Positions 9,788 through 19,929 are shown, counted from the first letter of the stretch. The stretch is 64,000 nucleotides of DNA from Andalucia godoyi (GCA_009859145.1 VRVR01000043.1:82721-146720), one strand, 5' to 3'. The notes: generated by a model not told the origin, from the sequence alone. Made by a program: numbers and translations.

Positions 9788-10318
9788 ATGAATCGATCAG
9801 GGCGAGTTCTGTTTCTTTCGAACCATCCGATGATTATGGGCTTCATTAGCGGCTCGGCTGTTTTGCAAGGTGCCGGCCTGTCGTACTTGGGGTATGCTGC
9901 GATGAAGGATGCGCAGGAGAAGGACAGTCGGGGAGTTAAAGCTCCGCTATGGCAACGTGCCGGACTTGGAGTTGGATTTGCAATGCTTGGGGTTTTTGGA
10001 TTTACGGCCGCTGTGTACTACACGAGTCATTCGGTGCGACGGCTGGTGCTGAGTCCGGACCAGACAGCTCTTGTGGTGGAGACCTACGGGTTTTTGGGAG
10101 GCCTTTTCAAAAAGTCGCTGACGGTGTCCAGGCAAGAGATTGTGCCCGGCAGGTCCCCGGCGATCTTCAAGGACCCCACTGCTCCGCCTTCGGGACTCTT
10201 GACGTTCCGCGTCCCAAACGCAAGCAAGGCTTACTTTCTTGTCGACATTGCAAGCGGAACCGCCCCGGACCGCGTCGCTCTCTACAAGGCTATCTTTTCA
10301 CCGTTTGCAAAGATTTAG
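9788..10318 (+). CDS. TMEM223: TMEM223-like mitochondrial inner-membrane protein
   Basis: The 176-aa protein starts at the ATG at 9788, just after an AG-rich leader. Order of features: an N-terminal VLFLSNH segment like the VLLFRH of TMEM223, a first hydrophobic span (~18-40), a second (~58-80) leading into SHSVRRLVL, then a small beta-rich domain with ETYGFLGG and YFLVD. The human protein has SLRSVRAVVL, STYGPFG and YFLLD in the same order. TMEM223 is a two-span inner-membrane protein that supports COX1 translation and complex IV assembly. The family call rests on remembered motif order, not on an alignment. No clear targeting presequence precedes the first span. Confidence 0.72.
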   Translation: MNRSGRVLFLSNHPMIMGFISGSAVLQGAGLSYLGYAAMKDAQEKDSRGVKAPLWQRAGLGVGFAMLGVFGFTAAVYYTSHSVRRLVLSPDQTALVVETYGFLGGLFKKSLTVSRQEIVPGRSPAIFKDPTAPPSGLLTFRVPNASKAYFLVDIASGTAPDRVALYKAIFSPFAKI

Positions 10319-10483
10319 TGTGGCCCTTTGAAACTGCGCACTGTCGACCCCAACGGAAGTCAGTGAAAACGCCGCGTTTTTCCGACGGAGGGCCACGGAA
10401 GACGCCAGTACGTAAACTCTGATACATACATTCGCACCGGTATGTGACCAAGTAGTTGGCTTTTATGACAGTAGGCATTATGG

Positions 10484-11338
10484 CTAAACAATTTCCTGGT
10501 CAAACCACAGAATCCACGACAGGACAGAGCATGCATTGGACTCCAAGTCAAGGTTGACGTAGCCGTCAACTCCCCATGACGTTCCCCACTGATTCTTGCC
10601 GATGGCATACGGACGGCCATGCGAGTCAAGAGCGATTCCCACAATCGCGACGGTGTGATCTGGGTACGCACAAGGAGGACAGTCTTTTCCGCTGAGGACC
10701 CCATCTGCGTACATTTGGAACGCAGAGTTTACGCAAATCGCCGCAACCAAGACGCCCTTCTTCTGCAAAAGCGAGTGCACTTGTTGGGCCGTTGCATTGT
10801 GCATTTGGGCCATCGGGAACTGCTCCACAAACGAGGGCTTGGAGGAGTTCGTCAGCTGACATTGCTCTTCGGTGCCCTTGTATGGGTATTCATCCGCGCT
10901 CATCCATGGAGCATGCACCATGTCAGCCATTGCAGTGTCTGGGAACCCGCCACAGCATTGGTCCTGGTCCGACAGACAGTCCACAAGCTGCTGCGACGAC
11001 AGTGCCTGCCCGGTGTTCCACACAGACTCGCCCGCCGCCGCAACCGACATAAACAGCGTTGCGCCACACGACCCTTCGTTCAGAACTGGAGTGACTCGCT
11101 TCGTTCCCTGCCATGTAAATGCCGTCACCGCACCAGAAGCTGGAACAATCCGGGCAGATCCGTCCGCCTGTCCAGCACGGAAATCCTCGCGACGAGCAGC
11201 AGAACGCGATCCCGTACTTGGGCAATTCTTTCGAGCACCCGAAATCCGAGTGCGAAGCGCAGCGGCGTCAGTCAATGCCGCTGTTGCGGCAACACCAATC
11301 ACCACCACCACTACAAGAACAATCAGTGCAGTACGCAT
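10484..11338 (-). CDS. Papain-like (C1A) pseudoprotease, catalytic Cys replaced by Thr
   Basis: I start at the Met at 11338, which opens a clear signal peptide (MRTALIVLVVVVVIG); an upstream ATG at 11386 would put 16 residues before it. The 284-aa secretory or lysosomal protein has a complete C1A core from about residue 70. LSSQQLVDC, CCGGFPD, EYPYKG, PDHTVAIVG and KNQWGTSWGVDGY are all recognisable. The active-site block reads NEGSCGATLFMS where active enzymes have NQGSCGSCWAFS. The oxyanion Gln is Glu88, the nucleophile Cys is Thr94 (codon ACG) and the following Trp is Leu95. His228 and Asn249 of the triad remain. The pro-region is only ~45 residues and lacks an ERFNIN helix. The protein is probably non-proteolytic; binding or inhibitory roles are possible. 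Confidence 0.88.
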   Translation of the reverse strand: MRTALIVLVVVVVIGVAATAALTDAAALRTRISGARKNCPSTGSRSAARREDFRAGQADGSARIVPASGAVTAFTWQGTKRVTPVLNEGSCGATLFMSVAAAGESVWNTGQALSSQQLVDCLSDQDQCCGGFPDTAMADMVHAPWMSADEYPYKGTEEQCQLTNSSKPSFVEQFPMAQMHNATAQQVHSLLQKKGVLVAAICVNSAFQMYADGVLSGKDCPPCAYPDHTVAIVGIALDSHGRPYAIGKNQWGTSWGVDGYVNLDLESNACSVLSWILWFDQEIV

Positions 11339-12081
11339 CTTTGTACTGTGTGTGATCCACGTTTTATTCAAGATGAAGGGAAACAAAAGATAATCTCGGC
11401 AATTCTCTGCACGAAGAAAAGGCCATGAGAGGCGGCTGTCACGCTGTCAGTGGCAACATGCCACAGGAGTTTTCTTCCTGTTTCAACACTGGCAGATCCT
11501 TGAGACTTCCCGAGTCGCTACTGCCGCTGCCACTTATTGCGATATGACGAAGCAATCTAAAGCGCAAAAACACTGCCACGCGCCATGCACATGCATTTGC
11601 TATCTTAAGCAACTCCGTCACACAATCCCCGATTCGTTTCGCCCCATTTTGATCATGAAATCCCTGTGAACACGCCGCCGCGTTGCATTCTCGCACAGCG
11701 ACGCTCATTTCATTTCTTTACTGTTATTGTCCATGCAACGCAACATCTATCTTAGGAACGTCTCGCATGCCGAGGGGCCTGTTGGGACCTACCCCCCTTC
11801 CCAATCATGCCTTGCATGTTGTTGGGTTGCAGCATTGATTATGGGTGATCAGCGATGATTATCCGTGGATTAGTGTACAATGTAGGCGTTTTCTTTGTGG
11901 ATGTCGTTTCCAAGATAAATGGGCTCAATATTATTTTTTTTTAAAAAAAGGTGCACGCTCTTCTTTTCTTCTTTAGCATCAGGGGGGTGGGTTGTGGAAG
12001 AATACACCACAACACAACACAACACAACACAACACAACACAGCACAGCACAGCACAGCACAAACCATTAAACAAAATTCAT
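11339..12081. other. Intergenic region between pseudoprotease and Ca2+ ATPase
   Basis: These 743 bp hold the promoter of the minus-strand pseudoprotease and the 3' end of the minus-strand ATPase. An 89-codon frame on the minus strand (11708-11439) contains scattered Cys residues but no convincing motif. A pentamer repeat lies at 12011-12060. Confidence 0.5.
12011..12060 (-). repeat. Pentanucleotide tandem repeat in Ca2+ ATPase 3' flank
   Basis: On the + strand, six AACAC units (12011-12040) run into four AGCAC units (12041-12060). In the ATPase transcript this is GTGCT x4 followed by GTGTT x6, starting about 21 nt after the stop codon. Confidence 0.93.
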
Positions 12082-15000
12082 TTAATCATGGCTGACCATG
12101 GGCACTTCTTCCGACTCGGTGGATTTTGACGGCTCCAAAGCAGCCTTTGCGCCTGCCGCAATCGCACGTTCTCTCATTTCGAGAATCTCCTTTGGAATCA
12201 CGACCTTCCGAGGCGGAACGGGGATGCAGCGGATGAGGACTCCCAGTGGCAGGGAGATAAATCCAATAATGATACATCCCCACCACTGGCCAACGGTAAG
12301 ACCAGTGGTCTGGATGGCAACCCCGCCAAATTCAACAATGAGTGCCTGGATAAGAACCGTCGAAAACCAAATCAAAAAGAAGAGCGGAGACTTCGCTGGC
12401 GTAAGACCTGCAAAGATGTTCGCGTCCCACCCATCAGTATCTGCAATGCGACGGGCATTAAGCTCATTGAAGAGCTGGCAGAACACAAAAGAGTTGAAAA
12501 TGATCGTCGTCAGCTCAATGGAATTCTCAGTGACCCCAGGAATGAGCTTGTGGCCTGCAAACAGCAAGGTCATCGACATCGTGATCTGGTACGCACCCTG
12601 GCCAACGACATTACGCAGCATGACCGAGGTAATCAACGGGTCGTAGCGTCCATACGGCTTGCGTTCCAGCAATGCAGGCGAGGGTGGTTCTGTCGCAAGC
12701 GCGAGCGCGGCAAATGTGTCCATGATAAGATTGACCCAGAGCAGCTGGATGACCGTCAATGGAAGATCACGCTGCGCAAGCGCTGCGATGAACACGGTCG
12801 TCAAGGCCACAAAGTTCACAGTCATCTGGAACGAAAGGAACTTTCGGATATTCTCATACACCGAGCGTCCCCAAAGAACCGCCTTCACGATCGATGAGAA
12901 GTTATCGTCGAGAATCACAATGTCCGATGCCTCCTTTGCCACTTCAGTTCCGGAAAGACCCATCGACAATCCTACGTCGGCTTCTTTGAGTGCTGGTGCA
13001 TCATTCGTTCCATCACCCGTAACTGCAACTACTTCTCCAAGCGTGCGCAGACGATTCACAAAGATGAACTTGTCCGACGGTGTAGAGCGCGCAAGAACCT
13101 GCAAATTCGGCAACACACGATCACGCTCTTCATCCGTCATGTTTCGGAACACACGTCCTTCCATCGCCACGCCGTCATCTGTCAAGATTCCGCACTCGCG
13201 TGCAATGTGCTTCGCAGTCAGGATGTTGTCACCCGTGCACATACGCACAACAATGCCAGAGGCACGGCATTGTCGGACTGCCTCGTAGACTTCCTTGCGC
13301 AACGGATCCTTGATACCCACAATCGCAATGCACGTCATCTTGGACTCCGGATCGTTCTCACTTGGCTCACCAGACACAGAGACGGGAACATTCGTCCAGT
13401 TGTCTCCTCCATCCTCTGCAAAGTCTCGGAATGCAAGGCAGATGGTTCGAAGACCCTGCGAAGCCATTTTGACGATGAGCTCTTCAAGTTGCGCACGATC
13501 CTCCGCTGTGATCTCCACTACAGAGCCGGAGGGCGTCATGCGCTTGGAACAGAGACCGAGGACAATCTCCGATGCACCTTTGGAGTACAAACGGAACTTT
13601 GGGCCAGCTACATTTGCACCAGCCCCGCCGTTCGGTTGCAGCGAAATAATGGTCGACATGCGCTTCCTGTCTGACGAAAAGGTGTACACTTGGCGAACCG
13701 CGTTCTTGTGCAGCTTTCGGATTGCATCCCAGTCAGAGTCAAAATGCTTTTGCACCAGCCACAAAAGCGCGCACTCGGTTTTGTTTCCAACAAAATCTGG
13801 TCTTCCGTCCTCCTTCACTGCAACCACAGCCTTTGTATTGACTGCAATTCCTTCGCAAAGAAGCTGGTGAACACGCTCCGATGGTAGCGTTTTCGGAAAT
13901 TCCTCATTGTCAAAGAACTCGCCGGCGAAATAGCCCTTGACGACGGTCATTCTGTTCTCGGTGAGAGTTCCGGTTTTGTCCGAGCAAATTGTCGTAGCGC
14001 CTCCCATTGTTTCGCAGGCAGACAAATGTCGCACAAAGTTGTTGTCCTTCATCATCTTCTTCATGGAATACGCAAGAGCAATCGTAACTGCAAGAGGCAA
14101 GCCTTCGGGCACAGCGACGACAACGATCGTGACGGAAATCAAGAAGAAGTTCACGAAAGCATTTGAAGATTCACCAGACCATGAATCGTTTGTCGACGCG
14201 CGGATAGTGTAGGAAATCGCAAGGACCAAAAACACGAGGATGGCGACCACAAATCCGGCCTTTCCGATCTGAGTCGCCAGCGCATCAAGCTTAATCTGCA
14301 GCGGCGTGTCTTCGGGGTCCTTCACGAGTTTTGCGACGGTCAGACCCCATTCAGAGTTCTCACCGACCGCCAAAACAAGCATCCGACCCGTGCCATCTGC
14401 AACCTGGGTTCCCGACAACAAAAACGGTGCATCGTGCCGCGACTTTTTCACCAAGTCTGTTTCTCCCGTCATGGCCGACTCGTCTGTAGCGACATTGAAT
14501 CCATCAATCAACACGCCGTCGGCTGGCACCTGGTCTCCGGAGTCCAGGATAATCACGTCTCCCACACACAAGTCATGCGTTGAAATCACGGCGCGTTTGC
14601 CGCCCCGAATAACCTTGATCAGCCGGTTCTCCTTGACCTTGTTCAGCGCCTTGAATTGTCTCTCTTTTGAGTAATTGTTACCAGCAGTAACGAAGGCAAC
14701 CAACAGCACTGCAATCATAATCGCCACTGGCTCGATCCACCCGTTTCCGCCACCATCGTGGAACCCGAGCTCGAGCGCAAGCGACACGCAAGCCAATCCC
14801 GTCAGGATCCGCAGCATGAGATCCTCAAATGCTTCCCACAGCAACTGCAGGAATGACGCCGACGGTTGTTCAGCGTACCGATTCGCTCCAAACACAGTCC
14901 GCCGGTAGTCGTAGCCGTCATGAAGCGCGTGCGGAAACGCAGCGATTGCCTCCGCCGTCTGATCAGACTCCTTGTCTGCAGAAATTCCATTGTCGAGATC

Positions 15001-15183
15001 TGTACACAGTTTGGCTGCAAGAAACGCAACCGGGTCCGCGTCGAGCTCACGAAGCGACGCAACATCGCGCTCCAGCGAAAGCTGAGAAAGATCAGAAACT
15101 GAAATCCCAAACGGACCTTGCGCAGTTGACGATTGTCCTTCCACTGCTGGAGCCACCGTCGCCGCCTCTTGTGGTCCAGACAT
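12082..15183 (-). CDS. Plasma-membrane-type Ca2+-transporting P-type ATPase (PMCA, P2B)
   Basis: I prefer the Met at 15183 (1,033 aa); an in-frame ATG at 15222 would add 13 polar residues. It pumps Ca2+ out of the cytosol with ATP. The P-type order is complete: an N-terminal segment, two spans, an actuator domain with MTGETD, two more spans with PEGLPLAVT, the phosphorylation motif CSDKTGTLTEN (Asp near residue 400), a nucleotide domain with KGASE, the hinge TGDGTNDAPALKEADVG (near 720) and six C-terminal spans. VNLIMDTFAALALATEPP in M6 is typical of P2B pumps. The C-terminal tail after the last span is short (about 45 residues), so a long calmodulin-binding autoinhibitor of the animal type is missing; regulation may sit in the ~90-residue N-terminus, as in plant ACA pumps. 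Confidence 0.95.
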   Translation of the reverse strand: MSGPQEAATVAPAVEGQSSTAQGPFGISVSDLSQLSLERDVASLRELDADPVAFLAAKLCTDLDNGISADKESDQTAEAIAAFPHALHDGYDYRRTVFGANRYAEQPSASFLQLLWEAFEDLMLRILTGLACVSLALELGFHDGGGNGWIEPVAIMIAVLLVAFVTAGNNYSKERQFKALNKVKENRLIKVIRGGKRAVISTHDLCVGDVIILDSGDQVPADGVLIDGFNVATDESAMTGETDLVKKSRHDAPFLLSGTQVADGTGRMLVLAVGENSEWGLTVAKLVKDPEDTPLQIKLDALATQIGKAGFVVAILVFLVLAISYTIRASTNDSWSGESSNAFVNFFLISVTIVVVAVPEGLPLAVTIALAYSMKKMMKDNNFVRHLSACETMGGATTICSDKTGTLTENRMTVVKGYFAGEFFDNEEFPKTLPSERVHQLLCEGIAVNTKAVVAVKEDGRPDFVGNKTECALLWLVQKHFDSDWDAIRKLHKNAVRQVYTFSSDRKRMSTIISLQPNGGAGANVAGPKFRLYSKGASEIVLGLCSKRMTPSGSVVEITAEDRAQLEELIVKMASQGLRTICLAFRDFAEDGGDNWTNVPVSVSGEPSENDPESKMTCIAIVGIKDPLRKEVYEAVRQCRASGIVVRMCTGDNILTAKHIARECGILTDDGVAMEGRVFRNMTDEERDRVLPNLQVLARSTPSDKFIFVNRLRTLGEVVAVTGDGTNDAPALKEADVGLSMGLSGTEVAKEASDIVILDDNFSSIVKAVLWGRSVYENIRKFLSFQMTVNFVALTTVFIAALAQRDLPLTVIQLLWVNLIMDTFAALALATEPPSPALLERKPYGRYDPLITSVMLRNVVGQGAYQITMSMTLLFAGHKLIPGVTENSIELTTIIFNSFVFCQLFNELNARRIADTDGWDANIFAGLTPAKSPLFFLIWFSTVLIQALIVEFGGVAIQTTGLTVGQWWGCIIIGFISLPLGVLIRCIPVPPRKVVIPKEILEMRERAIAAGAKAALEPSKSTESEEVPMVSHD

Positions 15184-15636
15184 GCTCCCTTTCTCCGTCT
15201 CCGTCTGCCTGTCTCGAGTCACCCAAAGAGAAGCAGTGACAGTCTACCTAAAAAAGGAGAAGAACGAAAAACAAAAACCAAAAAAAGAAAAGAAAAGGAG
15301 AATAAAAAGTTGGCGTTGAAACAGAAAATGAAAAAAATATTCAATTATAAAAATAATCTTTAAAAAATTCTATAAAAAAATAAAGAGGAGATGAAGAAGA
15401 AGAAATAAATGAAAGGAAGGAAAAAGGACTGGCACACCAAGGCGAGCTTTTGCTAAGCAGGAAACGGCAGGCAAAGCACGCACGCAAAAAAACATGCACA
15501 AAGAAAACGTTTTTCTCTCGGGTTTTGCTGAATGAGTACGACAACCCTCTCTTCTCCTAACGCAACCAAAGATGGAAAAAGTCTCCGAATAAAAAGGAGG
15601 GAAATTCCCCGACGAGCTTTTCTGTGTTTTATTTTT
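15184..15636. other. Intergenic region upstream of the Ca2+ ATPase
   Basis: These 453 bp separate two minus-strand genes. The part nearest the ATPase is very A/G-rich on the + strand (15248-15420), giving a pyrimidine-rich leader. No gene is visible. Confidence 0.55.
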
Positions 15637-16437
15637 TTACGAACGCTGTGGTTCCGAGACTGTTGACGGATTGAACGAGAATGTCAGAGACTCTGTCTTC
15701 AGAGCAGCGGACACTGCGACATGGAGTTCTGGTGAATCGAGGCCGTGATACACGCGGCGGTGAATACGCTCCAAGAACGCTCGGATCTGTCCTTGGACAT
15801 TGCACGTTTGTTGTCTGATAATTGCGATTGCGGCTGGGCTCACGAGCAACTCTCCTTTGCGCAAGCGCGAGTAGCTGTGACACAAGTGGAGAAGTGCGGG
15901 CACATAACGAGAGTTCTCTCCTCTTATTCCCTCCGTGTACTCCATGACGCGTTCAAGGTACTTTACGAGCGCCGAAAGCACCCACGGATCTATCCTTCGC
16001 TGACCGTCGAGACTCAACGTGTGCAAGACATCCGCTGCATGTTGTGCAATCTCCGGTGCATGCACTGTGGATGCATGGGCTGCACTCAGCAACCAGCCTG
16101 CTTCCTGCATGTGCGGGTCCTCCACGGAACGCACAAGCTGCATCAACTGAGGCGTAAATACTCGAACGTCACGGATGGGCAGATGCTCCAATGCACGCAC
16201 AACTTCCCCAATGCTCCCGTCCGACATGCTCTGCCCACCAAGCAGGATCACAGAAATCCCCGCTTCGAACAACGCGGCAGATCGCAACAGGAAGCCATCG
16301 TACGAAGAAGGGAATCCCAAGGATGGTGGTGGTGAAGGTAATGGTGACACAGAAGGTGTCGTGCACATCATGGCAGGAGTAACGTGTACAAACACAAGCA
16401 GCAGCAGCGTCACGCAGCAGCAACAAACCGACCACAT
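15637..16437 (-). CDS. Secreted or ER-luminal protein of unknown function
   Basis: The 266-aa protein begins with a clear signal peptide (MWSVCCCCVTLLLLVFVHVTPA, cleavage near residue 22-24), followed by a short Pro/Ser-rich stretch. The remainder is predominantly helical with repeated ALEHL, VLHTLSL and LVKYLERVM-type segments, reminiscent of armadillo/HEAT helices, as in ER luminal exchange factors of the SIL1 type. I cannot confirm that relation. There is no KDEL-type retrieval signal and no second membrane span. The gene shares its upstream region with the divergent gene at 17080. Confidence 0.72.
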   Translation of the reverse strand: MWSVCCCCVTLLLLVFVHVTPAMMCTTPSVSPLPSPPPSLGFPSSYDGFLLRSAALFEAGISVILLGGQSMSDGSIGEVVRALEHLPIRDVRVFTPQLMQLVRSVEDPHMQEAGWLLSAAHASTVHAPEIAQHAADVLHTLSLDGQRRIDPWVLSALVKYLERVMEYTEGIRGENSRYVPALLHLCHSYSRLRKGELLVSPAAIAIIRQQTCNVQGQIRAFLERIHRRVYHGLDSPELHVAVSAALKTESLTFSFNPSTVSEPQRS

Positions 16438-17079
16438 TCTTTTTCTCTTTCTTCTATTCTGTTCTTTCCTTCCTGCGCAGCCTCATAAACTTGATTTGTT
16501 TTTCTGTTGTTGTTTTCTTTTCTAATCTGTGGGTTTTCTCGGGCAGCAACGACACCTGCCACGTGGACTCGATCGCCACGGCGCGTCTTTTGCCTTTTCC
16601 TTTTTTTCCTCTTTCATTTTTCTCGGGTGTATCCTTTTTTGTCGTGCTTTCCTGTGGTTCCACTTCCTAATGCGGATAATCCCCGACCGAGCCCACGAGC
16701 CTTTTTTGAAACTGTTCGAGCCCACGAGCTTACTGTAAAAAGAATAAATTTTCGAAAACAGCAGCGTCCGTTAACCATCAATCGCCCAAGTCGCCTAATG
16801 CAAAAACAAAACTCACTTTTATATGAAGATGCATATTACTCGTTGGATACATGCTGTTGCCGAAGCGAAAGTGTGTTTTTATTTGTTTTTGTGTTTTGTG
16901 TTTTTTGATATTTTTTGAAGAAAAGACATTTTGAACAAGACGGTGGTGGGAAGCAACAGAAATCTGGCGAGGTTTGGGTTGGAGAGTAGTACATAGAAAC
17001 CAGTCATAGTGAGAGGTGTGGTGAAGAATAGTGAGTGGGAGGTAGTCGTAGTCGTAGTCGTAGTTTTGGGGAAATCAGG
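16438..17079. other. Divergent intergenic region (secreted protein / 896-aa protein)
   Basis: About 640 bp lies between two divergent starts. It is T-rich on the + strand (16441-16660). Close to the plus-strand gene it carries an AGTCGT tandem repeat at 17044-17061. No gene is seen. Confidence 0.5.
17044..17061 (+). repeat. AGTCGT hexamer repeat (3 copies)
   Basis: Three tandem AGTCGT units lie 18 bp before the chosen ATG. If translation began upstream at a non-ATG codon they would encode SRSRSR; I treat them as leader. Confidence 0.7.
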
Positions 17080-19770
17080 ATGGATGAAAACAAGGGACTC
17101 CGCTCGATCTATGGAGCCAGCAGTCGACTTGTGCCACCAGCAGCAGTATCGGGGGATGATGAAGTATCGAGTCGGATAGGAAGCTTGCGAGAACGCCGGG
17201 CGATACTGGAGATGCGGATGGCCGAAACACTTAATGAGCGCTTGCGCCAACGGACTCATCGCGAGCACGTTCTTGGAGCGCGGTTGGCTGCACTACGGTA
17301 TGAAGCACAAGGGAAGTGCAAAGACCGGAAACATAGAATCCAGAACTTGATCCTTCGAAAACCGCGTCACCATCATGCACACGCGGGCGGACAGGGAGGC
17401 GAATACGAGGACGATGGAGGAGGGCGCGGAGGATGGAAAGAGTATACGTTTTCAGAGCCGCTGTTGGTCGGTGGCAAGTTGAATCAAAACGAAGAATTGC
17501 GTCACGGCAGCGATGATGGTCATGATGATGGTCATGATGATGGCGATGATGAATGGGTCCGAATTGGACGGCTTCGGAATGAGCTTGAGCGCGAAAAGTC
17601 CAAGTATGCAGAGAACATCATGCAGGCTTCGGGCATTCATGCGTGGGCCGTGGTCCTTCAGCGCGAGTTGGAAAAGAAACGAGCTGCTCGAGAGGCGTCG
17701 TCATCATCGTCGTCGGTGTCGCTTCTTCCAGCCGATGTATCCACTTCCAAGCAACCGTATCCCCTGGCTCCAACTGCTGCTGCAACTCCAACTCCGATTC
17801 CGGCTGCAACTCCCGCTGCTGTTGCTGTAGGGGAACCTCGGAGCCAACGGATGGGAATGCAGCCACGGCCTCAGCAGGTTCGGTTTGTTCGGCCTGCAGA
17901 CATGGAGGGGACGCGCGAAGAAGGGTCGGAAGGTGAGGCGGAAGTCGATGTGGATTTGGTGTCCCCGTTGTCGGATGTCGGGAACAGGCACGACATGTTT
18001 CAGCTGGATGAGCCACGGAAACAGCCAAGTGCAACGGACCTCCGCGACACCACCACGACGGCGGGGTCAAGGCCACAGTCAGTGTCGGAGTCGAATGATC
18101 GCTCTTCGCTGGAGGCTGAGAGCCCAAGCGCGCCCATCTCTGGTTCCGGCTGTGAAGCACGCGGAGACCGAGATCCAGAGCAAGTCCAACTCCGAGACCA
18201 AGCGGGAGGAGAAGGAGAAGGAGAAGGAGAAGGAGAGCGGCGGCCGGTGTCTGCTATCGAATCTGGGTCGTCGTCGAGACGAGAGTCGGTAAGGTCTGCG
18301 GAGGATGATTTGACAACGTTGGAAATCAGCGAATCGATCATTCGCAATCGAGAAAGCACAGGCAGTGTCGATGGAGGGCCGCCGCAAGGCATGCAGCAGG
18401 ACGCCCAAACACCACTCAAGGCAGAACAGGACAGGAGCAATGCGACTTCGTTCTTGGTTGTATCGTCCATTGAAGATGAGCATGGGGAGGCAGTTTCAGG
18501 AAGCTTCGCGCTGTCGCCGTCCTCCGCTGCGACATCCCCTGCACATGGAAGAAGCGAGAAGAATTCTCTAGACTCGTTTTTGCAGCATGAAGAAAGCGCA
18601 CTTCACGAGCTTCACGAGTCACTGGAGGAGACAGCTGCGCAGCAGGAAACGCCAATGAGCACAGAGCCGTCTGCAGCAGCACCAAACAAGTCCCCTTTTT
18701 CAGAGTTTTCGGATTTGTATGTGGAAAAGCTGCTTACTCACTGCATGGCGATGGTTGAACAGGAGGTTGTTGTGCAAGGCGAGGCGTACGATTTGTGGCA
18801 AGACGTCGTTCTCGAATCCTTCATGCCCTCTGTCTTGCTTTGTGCGGATCCGTCGCGCATTGATCTGCCCGTCCAAGAATACGAAAAGACTGCTCTGTGT
18901 GCTGCTCGAGAACTTGCTGTCAAGAGAAAGAGATTGGTGAATATGGCTTCTGTTGTTGCGTCGCATATCAACATCCTTGCTTGTGATGAAGACGAGGAGT
19001 TGGAGAGATTGAAAGACTTGTTTTGGCAGTGCATCCGCGAAGCCTGCCCTCGATCCAAGTGGTCAGCGCTGATGGGTAGCACGCCTGCGTCTTCAGCAGC
19101 AGCAGCACCACCACCACCATCATCGCAGACGAGCGCCGTTTTTCTGGAATCGGAAGTCCCTGAATCGGAAAAACAGCTGGGGATCGGCTCTGTGCCACCG
19201 GCCGAGAAGCCGTCGGCAACACCAAGCGCCGTGATTCCTCCTGCCGAAGCGTCTCCGACCAGCAGCACTGAGCCGGTTAATTATCATTGCAAGACCGATT
19301 TGGATACGGACGACGACGTGAGCTTCACAGAGGCTGGCAGGTCTCCCGCTCGTGTTGCCCGCCCATTACAAGCTCCAGTAGCGCATCATCATCATCCGCT
19401 TGCGCATGCGATCACGGATGACTTTGACGAGGGCAGCGAAATCGACAACGACAACGAAGCAAGAGCTGAAAAGATCGATGCTCTAGAGAACCGACGAAAA
19501 TCGCCAACAACAGAAGAGTCTTTGGGAGCTCATTCCGCAAGCCTGCAAAGCAGCTTGCACGCATCCATTGGTGATGCAGAGGAGACGTCTGAAGAAGACT
19601 CGTTTGGCATTTCTGGTGCACTAAACAGCTTTGCTTTTGCTCGCTCCGTCACAGGCGCTGGGCTCAGCACCCGACGGCGTGTACAGACACTTTCTTCCTT
19701 TGGGAATGCAGCGGAAACTCCGCAACAAGCCCAGGCACGCCGCAATCCGTTTGGTTTTGACGGATTCTGA
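17080..19770 (+). CDS. Unrecognised 896-aa protein, coiled-coil N-terminus and largely disordered
   Basis: I start at the ATG at 17080. The frame is open further upstream but without an ATG. The first ~90 residues include a charged coiled coil (SLRERRAILEMRMAETLNER). Residues ~100-540 are low-complexity, with Gly-, His/Asp-, Ser- and Glu-rich tracts. A folded helical domain occupies ~545-670 (FSDLYVEKLLTHCMAM, then VQEYEKTALCAARELAVKRKR and EELERLKDLFWQCIRE). The remainder is again acidic and Ser-rich, ending in NPFGFDGF. The layout resembles centrosomal or cytoskeletal scaffold proteins such as the CEP350 group, but I cannot name a family. The 540-670 domain is the part to search. Confidence 0.78.
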   Translation: MDENKGLRSIYGASSRLVPPAAVSGDDEVSSRIGSLRERRAILEMRMAETLNERLRQRTHREHVLGARLAALRYEAQGKCKDRKHRIQNLILRKPRHHHAHAGGQGGEYEDDGGGRGGWKEYTFSEPLLVGGKLNQNEELRHGSDDGHDDGHDDGDDEWVRIGRLRNELEREKSKYAENIMQASGIHAWAVVLQRELEKKRAAREASSSSSSVSLLPADVSTSKQPYPLAPTAAATPTPIPAATPAAVAVGEPRSQRMGMQPRPQQVRFVRPADMEGTREEGSEGEAEVDVDLVSPLSDVGNRHDMFQLDEPRKQPSATDLRDTTTTAGSRPQSVSESNDRSSLEAESPSAPISGSGCEARGDRDPEQVQLRDQAGGEGEGEGEGERRPVSAIESGSSSRRESVRSAEDDLTTLEISESIIRNRESTGSVDGGPPQGMQQDAQTPLKAEQDRSNATSFLVVSSIEDEHGEAVSGSFALSPSSAATSPAHGRSEKNSLDSFLQHEESALHELHESLEETAAQQETPMSTEPSAAAPNKSPFSEFSDLYVEKLLTHCMAMVEQEVVVQGEAYDLWQDVVLESFMPSVLLCADPSRIDLPVQEYEKTALCAARELAVKRKRLVNMASVVASHINILACDEDEELERLKDLFWQCIREACPRSKWSALMGSTPASSAAAAPPPPSSQTSAVFLESEVPESEKQLGIGSVPPAEKPSATPSAVIPPAEASPTSSTEPVNYHCKTDLDTDDDVSFTEAGRSPARVARPLQAPVAHHHHPLAHAITDDFDEGSEIDNDNEARAEKIDALENRRKSPTTEESLGAHSASLQSSLHASIGDAEETSEEDSFGISGALNSFAFARSVTGAGLSTRRRVQTLSSFGNAAETPQQAQARRNPFGFDGF

Positions 19771-19929
19771 CGGAATCCGATGCTCCCAAGATTCTGCCCA
19801 TGAAACTCCTTTTTTGTACATGTCTAATTTTACAATATTGCTGGCAAGCTAATAACAATAATACTATAATACTAAAAGATGGTAATGAGCACAACGATTA
19901 TGCCATCTATCTGGCTGGACAGTGTTGCT

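Noticed and set aside
11439-11708. 89-codon minus-strand frame with several Cys, considered as a small CX9C mitochondrial protein
   Set aside because: The Cys spacing (CX4C, then CX10C) does not fit twin CX9C, and the C-terminal half looks random.
15784-16335. Plus-strand frames opposite the secreted-protein gene
   Set aside because: They are antisense shadows; the minus-strand frame has the signal peptide and helical pattern.
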